Origin: Labilibaculum sp041595635
Lineage (GTDB): Bacteria > Bacteroidota > Bacteroidia > Bacteroidales > Marinifilaceae
NCBI RefSeq assembly: GCF_041595635.1
Contig: NZ_JBFHJW010000001.1
Location: 62,001 to 126,000 of the forward strand
Length of the DNA stretch: 64,000 nucleotides
Direction: 5' to 3'
Shown here piece by piece: positions 54,751 to 63,673 of the stretch. Both the position numbers and the translations under genes were made by a program. Numbering within the stretch: position 1 is the stretch's first letter; each line of letters starts with the position of its first letter. The notes under the pieces are model-generated. The model had not been told where the DNA came from and did not search any database. It was given only the letters and a program-made list of their open reading frames with translations.

Positions 54751-55360
54751 TGCTATTTCCTCCTTCTTTTTGATTTTTCTTGTACTCGTTATATGCGGTT
54801 TGTACAGCATCTAAGAAAGCTCTGGAACTAATAGTCGCAGCAGTAATAGCGTCAATATCTCCACCATCTTTACTTACTGTGAAATTTGTAGTTTCTGGAT
54901 TTTTATTAATAACGCTAGCTTTTGCTTTGGCAGGATCGGTAGGTTTAAACCAATCGGCCATTTTTGTTCCCAAACCTGGAGTTTCCTTATGTTCTAGTAC
55001 AGAATAGTTATTGATACTTCCATCAGGTTTTAAGCCGACCATAATCCATACATAGCCCGAAAAACCGTTTGTAGTAAATGTTTTAACTGCAGTTCCCACA
55101 AGCTTTCCATCTTTTTTAGCAGGATAAAATTCTAAGCTGTCTTTTTCACTCATTCCAACTTTGTAAACTTCATCGCTAGGATTGTTATTAAACTCAGGAA
55201 CAACTTCTTTAATTGCGTTTAATTTTTTCGCCAGCTTTGCAGCAGCAATTGGCTCTTTGGTTAACTCGTAAAGTCCGCCTAAGGCCGCAGAGGCTACAAG
55301 TGTTACAATAAATAACACTAGTACCATATTTATAAATGTAGATTCTTTTTTCCCAGCCAT
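54743..55360 (-). CDS. rnfG: Rnf complex subunit RnfG (covalent FMN protein)
   Basis: 205 residues: one N-terminal transmembrane helix (about 9-30) and a periplasmic FMN-binding domain. Thr176 in DAITAATISS is the residue expected to carry FMN by a phosphoester bond (family motif S/T-G-A-T); GLGTKMADWF and ETPGL are also typical. Periplasmic electron carrier of the Rnf chain. It starts 2 bases after rnfD; AAAGGAAAT upstream is a moderate Shine-Dalgarno. Confidence 0.96.
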   Translation of the reverse strand: MAGKKESTFINMVLVLFIVTLVASAALGGLYELTKEPIAAAKLAKKLNAIKEVVPEFNNNPSDEVYKVGMSEKDSLEFYPAKKDGKLVGTAVKTFTTNGFSGYVWIMVGLKPDGSINNYSVLEHKETPGLGTKMADWFKPTDPAKAKASVINKNPETTNFTVSKDGGDIDAITAATISSRAFLDAVQTAYNEYKKNQKEGGNSNE

Positions 55361-55362
55361 GA

Positions 55363-56358
55363 TTATTTCCTTTTTTCGCCGAAACGTTTAGGTTTAACAT
55401 ACACATTAATAAGCGGCACAAATGCATTCATAATAAGAATAGCAAAGGATACTCCTTCGGGATATGCGCCAAAAACTCGAATAACCACAGTAAGAATACC
55501 AATACCAACGCCATAAATTAACATTCCTTTATTCGACATTGGAGAAGTTACATAGTCGGTAGCCATAAAAATTGCTCCCAACAACAATCCTCCGGTAAGG
55601 ATATGAAATAATGGTCCGGCAAATGCTTCAGGATTTGACATATGCAGAATACCTGAGAAAATGGCAACTGTAGCAATAATAGAAACAGGAATATGCCATG
55701 ATATGATTTTTTTGAATAGCATATAAAGCAATCCTAATAGTAATGCAACGCCTGCAATTTCTCCCATCGAGCCGCCCATGTTACCAAGGAATAAATCCAT
55801 ATTGCTTGGAATATCATTCATAAGCTGTGATAGAGGTTCTCCTTTTTTAAGCCCTTCTTTTATTAGTGCTAATGGCGTAGCACCAGTTTCAGCATCTAAA
55901 TAAGATGTTTCGAAACCTAATGGTTTTGGCCAGCTAGTCATTTGTACCGGGAAAGAAATTAAAAGGAAAACACGACCTACTAAAGCAGGATTAAATACAT
56001 TGTTTCCTAATCCTCCAAAGGTCATTTTACCAATACCAATTGCTACTAGAGCCCCAATCAGAATAATCCATATTGGAAGGTTGGCTGGCACATTAAAGGC
56101 CAAAAGAATACCTGTGATTAATGCAGAACCATCGGAAATCGTTGGAACTGTTTTTAGTAGGTATTTTGAAATCAGAAATTCGAATAGGTAACAGGAAGCT
56201 ACGGCGGTTAAGGTGACAATAATTGCACCTAAGCCAAAGTAAACGAACGAAAAAACAAGTGCCGGTAGCATCGCAAATACCACTCCATACATGTTTTTTT
56301 GTATGGAATCTCCACTATGAATATGTGGAGACGGAGCGACAAGTACTTTGGTGTTCAT
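55363..56358 (-). CDS. rnfD: Rnf complex subunit RnfD (covalent FMN, membrane)
   Basis: 331 residues with about nine helices. Thr161 in AETGATPL is the covalent FMN attachment site; PSPHIHSGDSIQKNMYGVV at the start and NVFNPALVGRVFLL, TDYVTSPMSNKG are RnfD/NqrB motifs. It is the main ion-translocating candidate of the complex. It follows rnfC with a 44-base gap and precedes rnfG closely. Start ATG at 56358. Confidence 0.96.
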   Translation of the reverse strand: MNTKVLVAPSPHIHSGDSIQKNMYGVVFAMLPALVFSFVYFGLGAIIVTLTAVASCYLFEFLISKYLLKTVPTISDGSALITGILLAFNVPANLPIWIILIGALVAIGIGKMTFGGLGNNVFNPALVGRVFLLISFPVQMTSWPKPLGFETSYLDAETGATPLALIKEGLKKGEPLSQLMNDIPSNMDLFLGNMGGSMGEIAGVALLLGLLYMLFKKIISWHIPVSIIATVAIFSGILHMSNPEAFAGPLFHILTGGLLLGAIFMATDYVTSPMSNKGMLIYGVGIGILTVVIRVFGAYPEGVSFAILIMNAFVPLINVYVKPKRFGEKRK

Positions 56359-56402
56359 ATTTTATTTTAATTTAGATTTTTAATAATCGTGGAACTAACT
56401 AC

Positions 56403-57731
56403 TTATTTCCTTGAACGCATTATTTGTCCAACTTTTCCTTTTCCCATGCGGATGTAATCCAGTAGAGGACGGTTGGCAGGGCATGTGAAGCTACATGAGC
56501 CACATTCGATACAGTCCATTACAGCATCTTTTTCAAGGCGATCGTATTCTTTTTTATCGGCCAGCGTCATCAAAAGAAATGGCTCAAGTCCCATAGGACA
56601 AACAGAAACACATTTACCACAACGAATACAAGCTTTCGATTCCTTACGAAGAGCTTCTTCACGTGGCAACAGCAACAAACCTGAGCTGCCTTTTGTCAAA
56701 GGAACTTCAACTGTTGTTAAGGTTTTACCCATCATCGGACCACCGCCAATAATTTTACCGGTATCTTCTGGTAATCCACCAGCAGCATCAATCAAATCTT
56801 TAACTGGAGTTCCAATACGGAACAGGAAGTTCGAAGGATTCTTTAATGATTTACCAGTAATGGTTGCAATGCGTTCGAAAAGAGGTTTGTTTTTTTGAAT
56901 CGCTTCGTAAACAGCAAAGGCTGATCCTACGTTCTGAACCACGGCACCAACTTCAATTGGAAGAGCTCCAGAAGGGATTTCACGCTTAATTGTTGCAGCA
57001 ATCAGTTGTTTCTCTCCACCTTGTGGGTATTGAGTTTTTAATGGACAAATTTCTATGCCTTTGTATTTTGCAGCCAATTTAGTAAGATGTGCAATGGCAT
57101 CTTTTTTATTGTTTTCAATTCCAATGATCGCTCTGCTTACACCTAAAGATTTCATTAGAATTTGTGTTCCCACTAAAACTTCATCGCCTTTTTCAAGCAT
57201 CACTCGATGGTCGGAAGTTAGGTAAGGTTCACATTCAACAGCGTTGATGATTAATACCTCGGCTGTTTTTCCCGGAGGAATTGATAGTTTTACGTGTGCA
57301 GGGAAGGTTGCTCCTCCCAAACCTACAATACCAGCATCTGCAATTTTTTTAATAATTTCTTCTTTGCTTGCGCTGATTTCAGTGATTAAGGTTTCACTGC
57401 GATCAATTCCTTCCATCCACTCGTCACCATCCACTTTAATGATGATTGCTGTTCTGCGAAATCCACTAGCATCCATTACATTATCCACCTTAAAAACGGT
57501 TCCTGAAACCGATGAGTGAATGTTTGCTGAAACGAAGCCCGACGATTTGGCGATTAATTGACCCACTTTTACTACGTCGTTTTTCTTAACAAGCGGAGTA
57601 GCGGGAGCACCAATATGTTGTGCGATTGGAATACTAACCATTTGGGGTATTGGCAATACCTGGATTGCGCTATTCGCCGATAATTTGTTGTCGGCGGGAT
57701 GAATACCTCCTATTGAGAATGTTTTTAACAC
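56403..57731 (-). CDS. rnfC: Rnf complex subunit RnfC (NADH/FMN, iron-sulfur)
   Basis: 442 residues, cytoplasmic face. Seen: the FSIGGIHPADNK start, VGLGGATFPAHVK, EPYLTSDHR (NADH/FMN-binding part as in complex I NuoF), and two 4Fe-4S ferredoxin motifs, Cys368/371/374/378 and Cys407/410/413/417. No ATG is available; the GTG at 57731 is supported by the Shine-Dalgarno GGAGG eight to ten bases upstream. It transfers electrons to NAD+. It follows rnfB by 15 bases. Confidence 0.96.
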   Translation of the reverse strand: MLKTFSIGGIHPADNKLSANSAIQVLPIPQMVSIPIAQHIGAPATPLVKKNDVVKVGQLIAKSSGFVSANIHSSVSGTVFKVDNVMDASGFRRTAIIIKVDGDEWMEGIDRSETLITEISASKEEIIKKIADAGIVGLGGATFPAHVKLSIPPGKTAEVLIINAVECEPYLTSDHRVMLEKGDEVLVGTQILMKSLGVSRAIIGIENNKKDAIAHLTKLAAKYKGIEICPLKTQYPQGGEKQLIAATIKREIPSGALPIEVGAVVQNVGSAFAVYEAIQKNKPLFERIATITGKSLKNPSNFLFRIGTPVKDLIDAAGGLPEDTGKIIGGGPMMGKTLTTVEVPLTKGSSGLLLLPREEALRKESKACIRCGKCVSVCPMGLEPFLLMTLADKKEYDRLEKDAVMDCIECGSCSFTCPANRPLLDYIRMGKGKVGQIMRSRK

Positions 57732-57746
57732 TGATTAACCTCCTAT

Positions 57747-58703
57747 TTATTTGTTCTCAGATGTGTTGTTTTTTGCTGTTGGCTCTTCTTTTGCGTTCGG
57801 AGCTTTTTCAGTTTTTGCCTCAGCTTTTGGCGTTGCAACAGGTTTTGCTGTTGTTGCTGTAGCTTTGTCGACTGGCTTTTCTTTTCGAGGTGGAAAATTC
57901 AACTCGTGGATAGCATGAGTCGGACAAACAACTACACACTTTCTGCAAAGTTTACATTTGTTGTAGTCGATATAAGCAAGGTTATTTTCTAATGTGATGG
58001 CATCAAAAGGACACTCTTTAACACATTTACCACAACCAATACAAGCAGAACTACATGCTTTCTTAGCTACCGCACCCTTGTCTTTACTTACACAAGACAC
58101 AAAAATTCTTCTGCTTTTGGGGCCTTTTTTACGAAGCTCGATGATATCGTTTGGACAGGCTTTTACACAAGCTCCACACGATACACATTTGTCTTCGATA
58201 ATCACAGGAAGCCCTGTCTCCTTATCCATATACATGGCATCGAAATTACAGGCATCTACGCATTCGCCTAGTCCTAAACATCCGTACTGACAACCTGTTT
58301 CCCCACTATAAAGGGAGGAAGCAATGGTACAAGATGCTGCTCCATCGTATTGATTGGTTTTAGGACGATTATCGCAGGTTCCGTTACAACGAACTACAGC
58401 AACCATTGGCTCACTTGCTTTAATCTCATGGCCAAGAATGCTTCCTACTTTTGACATAACAGGAGCACCACCCACTGGGCAGTTCATTTTTGAAATGTCA
58501 TCAGCTTTTACCAATGCTTCGGCAAAACCTCTACATCCAGGATAACCACATCCACCGCAATTCGCAGCAGGTAATACTTCTTCTACCTCGTCGATACGAG
58601 GATCTTCATACACTTTGAATTTTTGCGCTACAAAAAATAGAATAACAGCTGCTGTTACTCCAATAGCACACAAAGCCAGAATAGTGATAACTATAATGCT
58701 CAT
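57747..58703 (-). CDS. rnfB: Rnf complex subunit RnfB (ferredoxin-accepting iron-sulfur protein)
   Basis: 318 residues. An N-terminal transmembrane helix (about 3-26), then the RnfB cluster site Cys49/52/57/74 (CGGCGYPGC), followed by several ferredoxin-type Cys motifs: CQYGCLGLGECVDAC, CVSCGACVKACP, CIGCGKCVKECP and CKLCRKCVVVCP. The last 45 residues are an Ala/Lys/Thr-rich tail with no clusters, variable in the family. It accepts electrons from reduced ferredoxin. It starts three bases after the rseC-like gene. Confidence 0.96.
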   Translation of the reverse strand: MSIIVITILALCAIGVTAAVILFFVAQKFKVYEDPRIDEVEEVLPAANCGGCGYPGCRGFAEALVKADDISKMNCPVGGAPVMSKVGSILGHEIKASEPMVAVVRCNGTCDNRPKTNQYDGAASCTIASSLYSGETGCQYGCLGLGECVDACNFDAMYMDKETGLPVIIEDKCVSCGACVKACPNDIIELRKKGPKSRRIFVSCVSKDKGAVAKKACSSACIGCGKCVKECPFDAITLENNLAYIDYNKCKLCRKCVVVCPTHAIHELNFPPRKEKPVDKATATTAKPVATPKAEAKTEKAPNAKEEPTAKNNTSENK

Positions 58704-58706
58704 AGT

Positions 58707-59135
58707 TTAAATGTTTACGATTTTCTCGATTGTAAATGAAAAAGTTTTCTTAAAATGTCCTTTATAAAAGGACAATACTATATAGTAAGGAAGTAATATC
58801 GCTAATGCGGATATTCCACTTATTAATTCATTTTCGGTAATTGTGCTGGCAATGATTAAGGTGATTAGTACCAAAATAAATGGCAGTACATAGGCTAAAA
58901 ACATGGCGAGCCAGCCTAAGGATTCACGATAGCTTATGTTTACCTTTTCACCGACTTTAAATTTGTTGGAGTAATCAATCACATCAATTGACTTTTCTTC
59001 CATATCGGACATGCTACAAGCACCTTTAGCATGACAGGCAGCACAGGCCGAAACATTTAAAATGCCTACGGTAAGCTTTTCATTCTTAATTTTAAGAATA
59101 GTTCCCTCGTGATCAATTTTTTTAGTTCCTTGCAT
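58707..59135 (-). CDS. rseC: RseC/MucC-like SoxR-reducing system protein
   Basis: 142 residues: an N-terminal small Cys-rich segment (CAACHAKGAC, about 31-40) and two transmembrane helices (about 73-92 and 100-120). This is the RseC family layout; E. coli RseC works with the Rnf-like Rsx complex to keep SoxR reduced, but in Bacteroidota it is commonly the first gene of the rnf operon and its role there is less clear. The Cys cluster may carry a redox centre. Start ATG at 59135. Confidence 0.9.
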   Translation of the reverse strand: MQGTKKIDHEGTILKIKNEKLTVGILNVSACAACHAKGACSMSDMEEKSIDVIDYSNKFKVGEKVNISYRESLGWLAMFLAYVLPFILVLITLIIASTITENELISGISALAILLPYYIVLSFYKGHFKKTFSFTIEKIVNI

Positions 59136-59239
59136 CTAATTATTTCCCCTCTTTTGCTGCTGTTTGAATTAGAAAACTTCTGTTCTAAAACTTTCGTTTT
59201 CTTAGCTAATGCTCAACTAATTATTCTGCTTGTAAATGG

Positions 59240-59253
59240 GTGTTATTTAACAC
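59240..59253 (-). promoter_or_regulatory. Palindrome at the predicted rnf transcription start
   Basis: GTGTTATTTAACAC is a 6-bp inverted repeat with a 2-base centre, lying 7-20 bases downstream of the -7 box on the minus strand. It could be an operator or a 5'-end hairpin. Its half site TGTTA resembles Rex sites, but the spacing is shorter than the usual Rex operator. Confidence 0.4.
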
Positions 59254-59260
59254 ACCGCAA

Positions 59261-59268
59261 CAAAAATA
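59261..59268 (-). promoter_or_regulatory. Putative -7 promoter element of the rnf operon
   Basis: CAAAAATA on the plus strand reads TATTTTTG on the minus strand, an exact TAnnTTTG match 125 bases before the rseC start. A CAAA at 59294 (TTTG on the minus strand) lies 25 bases upstream, somewhat far for a -33 element. Confidence 0.5.
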
Positions 59269-59766
59269 GCACTTTAGATTGCATTAGATTCTGGCAAAAG
59301 TCAATTTATAGCGTGTTTAAATAGAGCGAGTTCACTGCTTTTGTAAAGTAGAGATAGCAATTTTCGTTGTATCTTGGTTTAATACAGTTAGTTTCGGCTA
59401 TTCCTGAAAAAAATCGCTAATTTATGAGACTTACTCAAACGTATTAATTTAGATAGAGTATAAATAAAAAGCGATTAACAAAATTCAATTTTAGGGATTT
59501 ATAAAGTCTTTCCTTTGATATTCGTGCAGACTTTTAATAGGGGAGAAGTAATGAATTTGGTGTTGATAAAATGAATACCCTTGATTTTTTTTTGATTCAA
59601 TTCGAAAGAGTATTAATATGAGGTGTGAAATTGTATTTACAGGATTATTCATAAATCGATGAATCTTTATGCCTAATTATTAAGTTGTCATTTTCTTGTT
59701 AAACTTTCTAATGAAAATAGTAAAATTCATTAAGCTTGCGCTATGAGTGAGAATTTGTGCCTATGT

Positions 59767-61167
59767 TCAGAATTGAAATCGAAAAGCTAAATAGGGCATG
59801 ATCGATTTATCTGCCTGAAATGATCCGTCATCTTGTTCACTCCATGCCCAACGGTAATCGATACCACTTACTAAAATAGGTGATATTTTATAGGCAAATC
59901 TTAGTAGAGCCAATGAGTTTTCATCAAAGGTAAAACTGTCTCCTATTTTTGTGAGATTTCCTTTTGTATAGTATCCTTCAACAATGATCTTATTGAATAG
60001 ATTTGGAGTTCGTAAGTTCAGTTGTAAACTAGCTGGAGATGATTTGCTTACCTTGTCGGGAAGAAGTAAATTACCGCCCAGCATTATTTTATCGAGTAGC
60101 GATGCACTAATGGAAGCATAGATTCCCTGTTGTTTTTTTACATTCCCCAAAGCGGCAATTTTAGCATCTTTATTTACTTCATAAATGGCATCAAAAAATT
60201 GAGGTGTGTAGTTGTCGCTGTACCACAGACGTTCAATTCTAGAATTTAATCGAAACAGATTGCCAATAATATTCATGTTGGCGTTTAAGCCGATACCGGT
60301 TCCTTTGCCTGCATTGTAGTCTTGGCTTGTTGCATACTCTTGCAGATAGGCGATTAAGGAATCTGATTTTACCTTACTTAATCTACTGTAATGAGCATAT
60401 CCTGTAAGGTTAATAAGGCCTGTGTTAAGAATTAAAATTCCCATATCGAATCCAAAGGCTTTTATTCCTTTTGATAAAAATTCATTACTTCCGCTTTCAT
60501 CGCCAAATCGTGTGGTCTGATCCTTATCAGTAATGAAACTGAAACCAAAATCGAGGGTTTTGACTATGGGGATATTGCTTTCGCTAAACGGACGAACGTA
60601 CGGCCGAATAGCTAAAAGGTTTAAAGACTGAAAGTTGAAATCGCTGTACAATCCTTCTACTCCAAAAATTTTTTGGATCCTAATGTCGTAGCTCAGACCT
60701 ACTTTTCGTTTCTCAAAACTGGGTGAGTTGCCGTAATTGTTCAGCAGGCTTCCGTATCCTAAGGCTTCTCCTTGCAGTTGTCCTAATTTTAGGTAAATAC
60801 GATCTTGTTTTTTCCTGCCGTATCGAAGATAACTGATCAGTCGAAAAATACCCGAGCCATTTTTAAATTCATTGCTGTATAGTTTTCCGTCGTCTAGGTT
60901 AAAGTAGAAGGGAACTTCAAGGCCAATGCCTATTTTTCCAAAATTTATATCGGGTTGAAAGCGAAGTCCTAGGTAATTTTTACCGCCAATTTGAACGTAG
61001 GTAAAGGCACTTGAAAATATGTTAGTAGAATCCCTGCTACTTAAGGTTGTAAAGGAATTGTCGAAACTAAAAGTAGGGTAATTGCTTTGTGCTTTGGCGT
61101 TTCCTAAAAACAAGAGAAAGGTCAGCGCAAGCGTTGTGCATAGTTTTATTGTGCTTTTCATATCCAT
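59767..61167 (-). CDS. Probable outer-membrane beta-barrel protein, function unknown
   Basis: 466 residues from Met at 61167 (Met at 61161 equally possible); the longer frame to 61230 puts 21 residues before the signal and is rejected. Signal peptide to GNAKAQ. The mature protein is rich in alternating strands with aromatic residues and ends in AFRFQF, with a terminal Phe typical of outer-membrane barrels. No catalytic motif or named family recognised. It follows recG on the same strand after 150 bases, without evident functional link. Confidence 0.7.
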   Translation of the reverse strand: MDMKSTIKLCTTLALTFLLFLGNAKAQSNYPTFSFDNSFTTLSSRDSTNIFSSAFTYVQIGGKNYLGLRFQPDINFGKIGIGLEVPFYFNLDDGKLYSNEFKNGSGIFRLISYLRYGRKKQDRIYLKLGQLQGEALGYGSLLNNYGNSPSFEKRKVGLSYDIRIQKIFGVEGLYSDFNFQSLNLLAIRPYVRPFSESNIPIVKTLDFGFSFITDKDQTTRFGDESGSNEFLSKGIKAFGFDMGILILNTGLINLTGYAHYSRLSKVKSDSLIAYLQEYATSQDYNAGKGTGIGLNANMNIIGNLFRLNSRIERLWYSDNYTPQFFDAIYEVNKDAKIAALGNVKKQQGIYASISASLLDKIMLGGNLLLPDKVSKSSPASLQLNLRTPNLFNKIIVEGYYTKGNLTKIGDSFTFDENSLALLRFAYKISPILVSGIDYRWAWSEQDDGSFQADKSIMPYLAFRFQF

Positions 61168-61317
61168 TGGTAAATAGGTGATGTTCAAAAGTAGGGTATG
61201 GAAATTTTTCCCATTTGGAATGGTTACCAATTATTCAATAAAAATAAAGATATTCTTTTTGATTGAATTAGGAAATCATTTCTATCCTGATAATCACTAT
61301 TTTGCGTGGATGATATA

Positions 61318-63423
61318 CTAACTAATAACGCTCCAATTAATTTTTGTTTTACTGAGTCGTTTCACCTGTTTGGCCAGAATAAAGTTTTCCTTTTTTTCAA
61401 GAAGAGGATCTTCGTCGAGGATATTCTGAGCCACATCTCTGGCATATTGAAGCAATTGTCCATCTTTTCCCAAATTGGCAATTTTTAAATCGTAGGAAAT
61501 ACCACTTTGTTGAGTTCCTTCGATATCTCCAGGTCCGCGAAGTTTTAAATCCACTTCCGCAATTTCAAATCCATCGTTGGTTCGCACCATGGTTTCGATT
61601 CGCTTTCGTGATTCGTTGGATATTTTATAGGAAGACATCAAAATGCAGTAAGATTGTTCAGCACCTCGCCCCACTCGCCCACGTAATTGGTGAAGTTGAG
61701 ATAATCCGAAGCGTTCGGTACTTTCTATAATCATAACCGAAGCATTGGGAACATTCACACCAACTTCGATTACGGTTGTAGCTACCATAATTTGCGTTTC
61801 TCCTTTGGCAAAACGCTGCATTTCCGCTTCTTTTTCAGCTGCTTTCATTTTTCCATGAACCATGCTAATGCCGTATTTTTCAACGGGGAAATATTGTGCT
61901 ACACTTTCGTATCCTTCTTCCAGATTTTTATAATCCATTTTTTCCGATTCCTTAATCATGGGGTAAACTAAATAAATTTGTCGCCCCATATCAATTTGTT
62001 TTTTCATGAAATCGTAAACCTGTTTTCTTCTTTTTTCGAAGTAATGAACGGTTTGAATAGGTTTTCTGCCAGGAGGAAGCTCATCGATGATAGAAACTTC
62101 CAAATCCCCGTAAAGGGTCATGGCCAAAGTTCTGGGAATAGGAGTGGCTGTCATGACTAAAATATGAGGAGGAATGTTATTTTTTTTCCACAAACGAGCT
62201 CGTTGAGCCACGCCAAATCGATGTTGCTCATCAATAATTACTAAACCTAAATTCTGAAATTGAACAATGTCTTCCAAAAGGGCGTGAGTTCCAATTAAAA
62301 TTTGCAATTCGCCACTTTTTAGTTGTTCGTGAATAATTTTCCGGTCTTTTTGTTTTGTCGATCCCGTTAGTAGAGCTACTTTAATTGGGAGGCCACTTAA
62401 AAACTCACTAATTGTTTCCATGTGCTGACTGGCCAAAATTTCGGTAGGAGCCATCAAGCAAGATTGACAAGAATTATCGAGTCCCATAAGCATACACATA
62501 AGGCCAACCAGAGTTTTTCCACTACCCACATCGCCTTGTAAAAGACGGTTCATTTGTTTTCCCGAGCCAACATCTTTTCGAATTTCTTTTACCACCCTTT
62601 TTTGAGCATTAGTAAGTTCGAAAGGAAGATTGTTTTGAAAAAATTGATTGAAATTTTCGCCAATCTGACTAAAAAGATGGCCACGATAAAGTACTTTTCG
62701 TTTCATCTTCATTTTAAGGATGTTCAATTGAATGTAGAACAGTTCCTCAAATTTTAATCGGTAGGTAGCTTTTTTTAAGAGTTCGCTATTTTTTGGAAAA
62801 TGAATTTGAGTAAGAGCTTCGTGTAGCGTAATGAGACCTAATTTGCTGAGTAAGCTAGCTGGTAATGTTTCTGGTATTTTGCCATTTAGTGATTGCAAAG
62901 CATTTTCTTGCAGTTTTTGAATGGCTTTCGAGTTCAGAAAACCATTTTTCATCCTTTCTGTGGTCAGGTAAAAGGCTTGCAAGGAAGCATTCAGCTTTGT
63001 ATTTTTTGCGGCTACCTCTTCCAATTCTGGGTGAACCACATTAATTTTCCGATTGAATTCGGAGGGTTTCCCGAATACAATATATTCGGTGTTGGGTTTT
63101 AGACTCGATTTAATGTATTTTATTCCTTTGAACCAGACCAGTTCCATTATATTTTTCCCGTCGGAAAAATAGGCAACCAATCGTTGCTGGCGTTTTTCCC
63201 CAATTAGTTCTATGTTGGTTATTCGCCCTTTTACCTGAATGTAGGGGAGTTTGGAATGAATTTCACAAATCTCATAAAATCTAGTTCTGTCGATATATTT
63301 GTAAGGGAAGTGGTATAGTAGATCCTCATAGGAGAAAATTCCTAATTCTTTATTCAGTATAGCAGCCCTTTTGGGGCCAACGCCTGGTAAAAATTTTATG
63401 TCTAGTCCTGCTAATTCTGACAT
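61318..63423 (-). CDS. recG: ATP-dependent DNA helicase RecG
   Basis: 701 residues, normal for RecG. N-terminal wedge/OB domain (about 50-150; KLPYIQVKGRITNIE), then superfamily 2 helicase motifs: Walker A GDVGSGKT at 297-304, DEQH at 398-401, TATPIPRTLAMTLYGDL, and the C-terminal QLRGRVGRG with ELDLRGPGDIEGTQQSG-like motif (here VDLKLRGPGDIEGTQQSG). It remodels stalled replication forks and Holliday junctions. Start ATG at 63423; 250 bases separate it from a divergent gene. Confidence 0.97.
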   Translation of the reverse strand: MSELAGLDIKFLPGVGPKRAAILNKELGIFSYEDLLYHFPYKYIDRTRFYEICEIHSKLPYIQVKGRITNIELIGEKRQQRLVAYFSDGKNIMELVWFKGIKYIKSSLKPNTEYIVFGKPSEFNRKINVVHPELEEVAAKNTKLNASLQAFYLTTERMKNGFLNSKAIQKLQENALQSLNGKIPETLPASLLSKLGLITLHEALTQIHFPKNSELLKKATYRLKFEELFYIQLNILKMKMKRKVLYRGHLFSQIGENFNQFFQNNLPFELTNAQKRVVKEIRKDVGSGKQMNRLLQGDVGSGKTLVGLMCMLMGLDNSCQSCLMAPTEILASQHMETISEFLSGLPIKVALLTGSTKQKDRKIIHEQLKSGELQILIGTHALLEDIVQFQNLGLVIIDEQHRFGVAQRARLWKKNNIPPHILVMTATPIPRTLAMTLYGDLEVSIIDELPPGRKPIQTVHYFEKRRKQVYDFMKKQIDMGRQIYLVYPMIKESEKMDYKNLEEGYESVAQYFPVEKYGISMVHGKMKAAEKEAEMQRFAKGETQIMVATTVIEVGVNVPNASVMIIESTERFGLSQLHQLRGRVGRGAEQSYCILMSSYKISNESRKRIETMVRTNDGFEIAEVDLKLRGPGDIEGTQQSGISYDLKIANLGKDGQLLQYARDVAQNILDEDPLLEKKENFILAKQVKRLSKTKINWSVIS

Positions 63424-63673
63424 TTGTTAGTTCTGATCTATTAAAAAAAAGGAAGGCTTGAAATTTTGCGCAATAGATGTGGGAGATTTGAAGCCTAAAA
63501 TACAAGCAAAAATAGATTGAAAATTTCACATTGAAAAGGAATGAAAATGTAATCTTACTGATTTTATAGACAAAATAAATGGATATTGTTTGAATTGGTA
63601 ACATCCTGTCTTTGGAATTTGAAGAAATTCAAATTAACCATTAAATTCGTGTTTTTAAGGCTATACTATAATT

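Larger units (their letters stand above)
59136..59766. other. 631-base intergenic region upstream of the rnf operon
   Basis: No supported gene, RNA gene or repeat family. The left part carries the rnf promoter candidate and a palindrome (separate entries); the rest is very AT-rich with short frames that lack coding character. It also forms the 3' side of the gene ending at 59767, for which no hairpin terminator was seen. Confidence 0.5.

Noticed and set aside
59109..59324. 71-codon plus-strand frame at the rnf promoter
   Set aside because: Overlaps the rseC start on the other strand and runs across the predicted promoter and palindrome.
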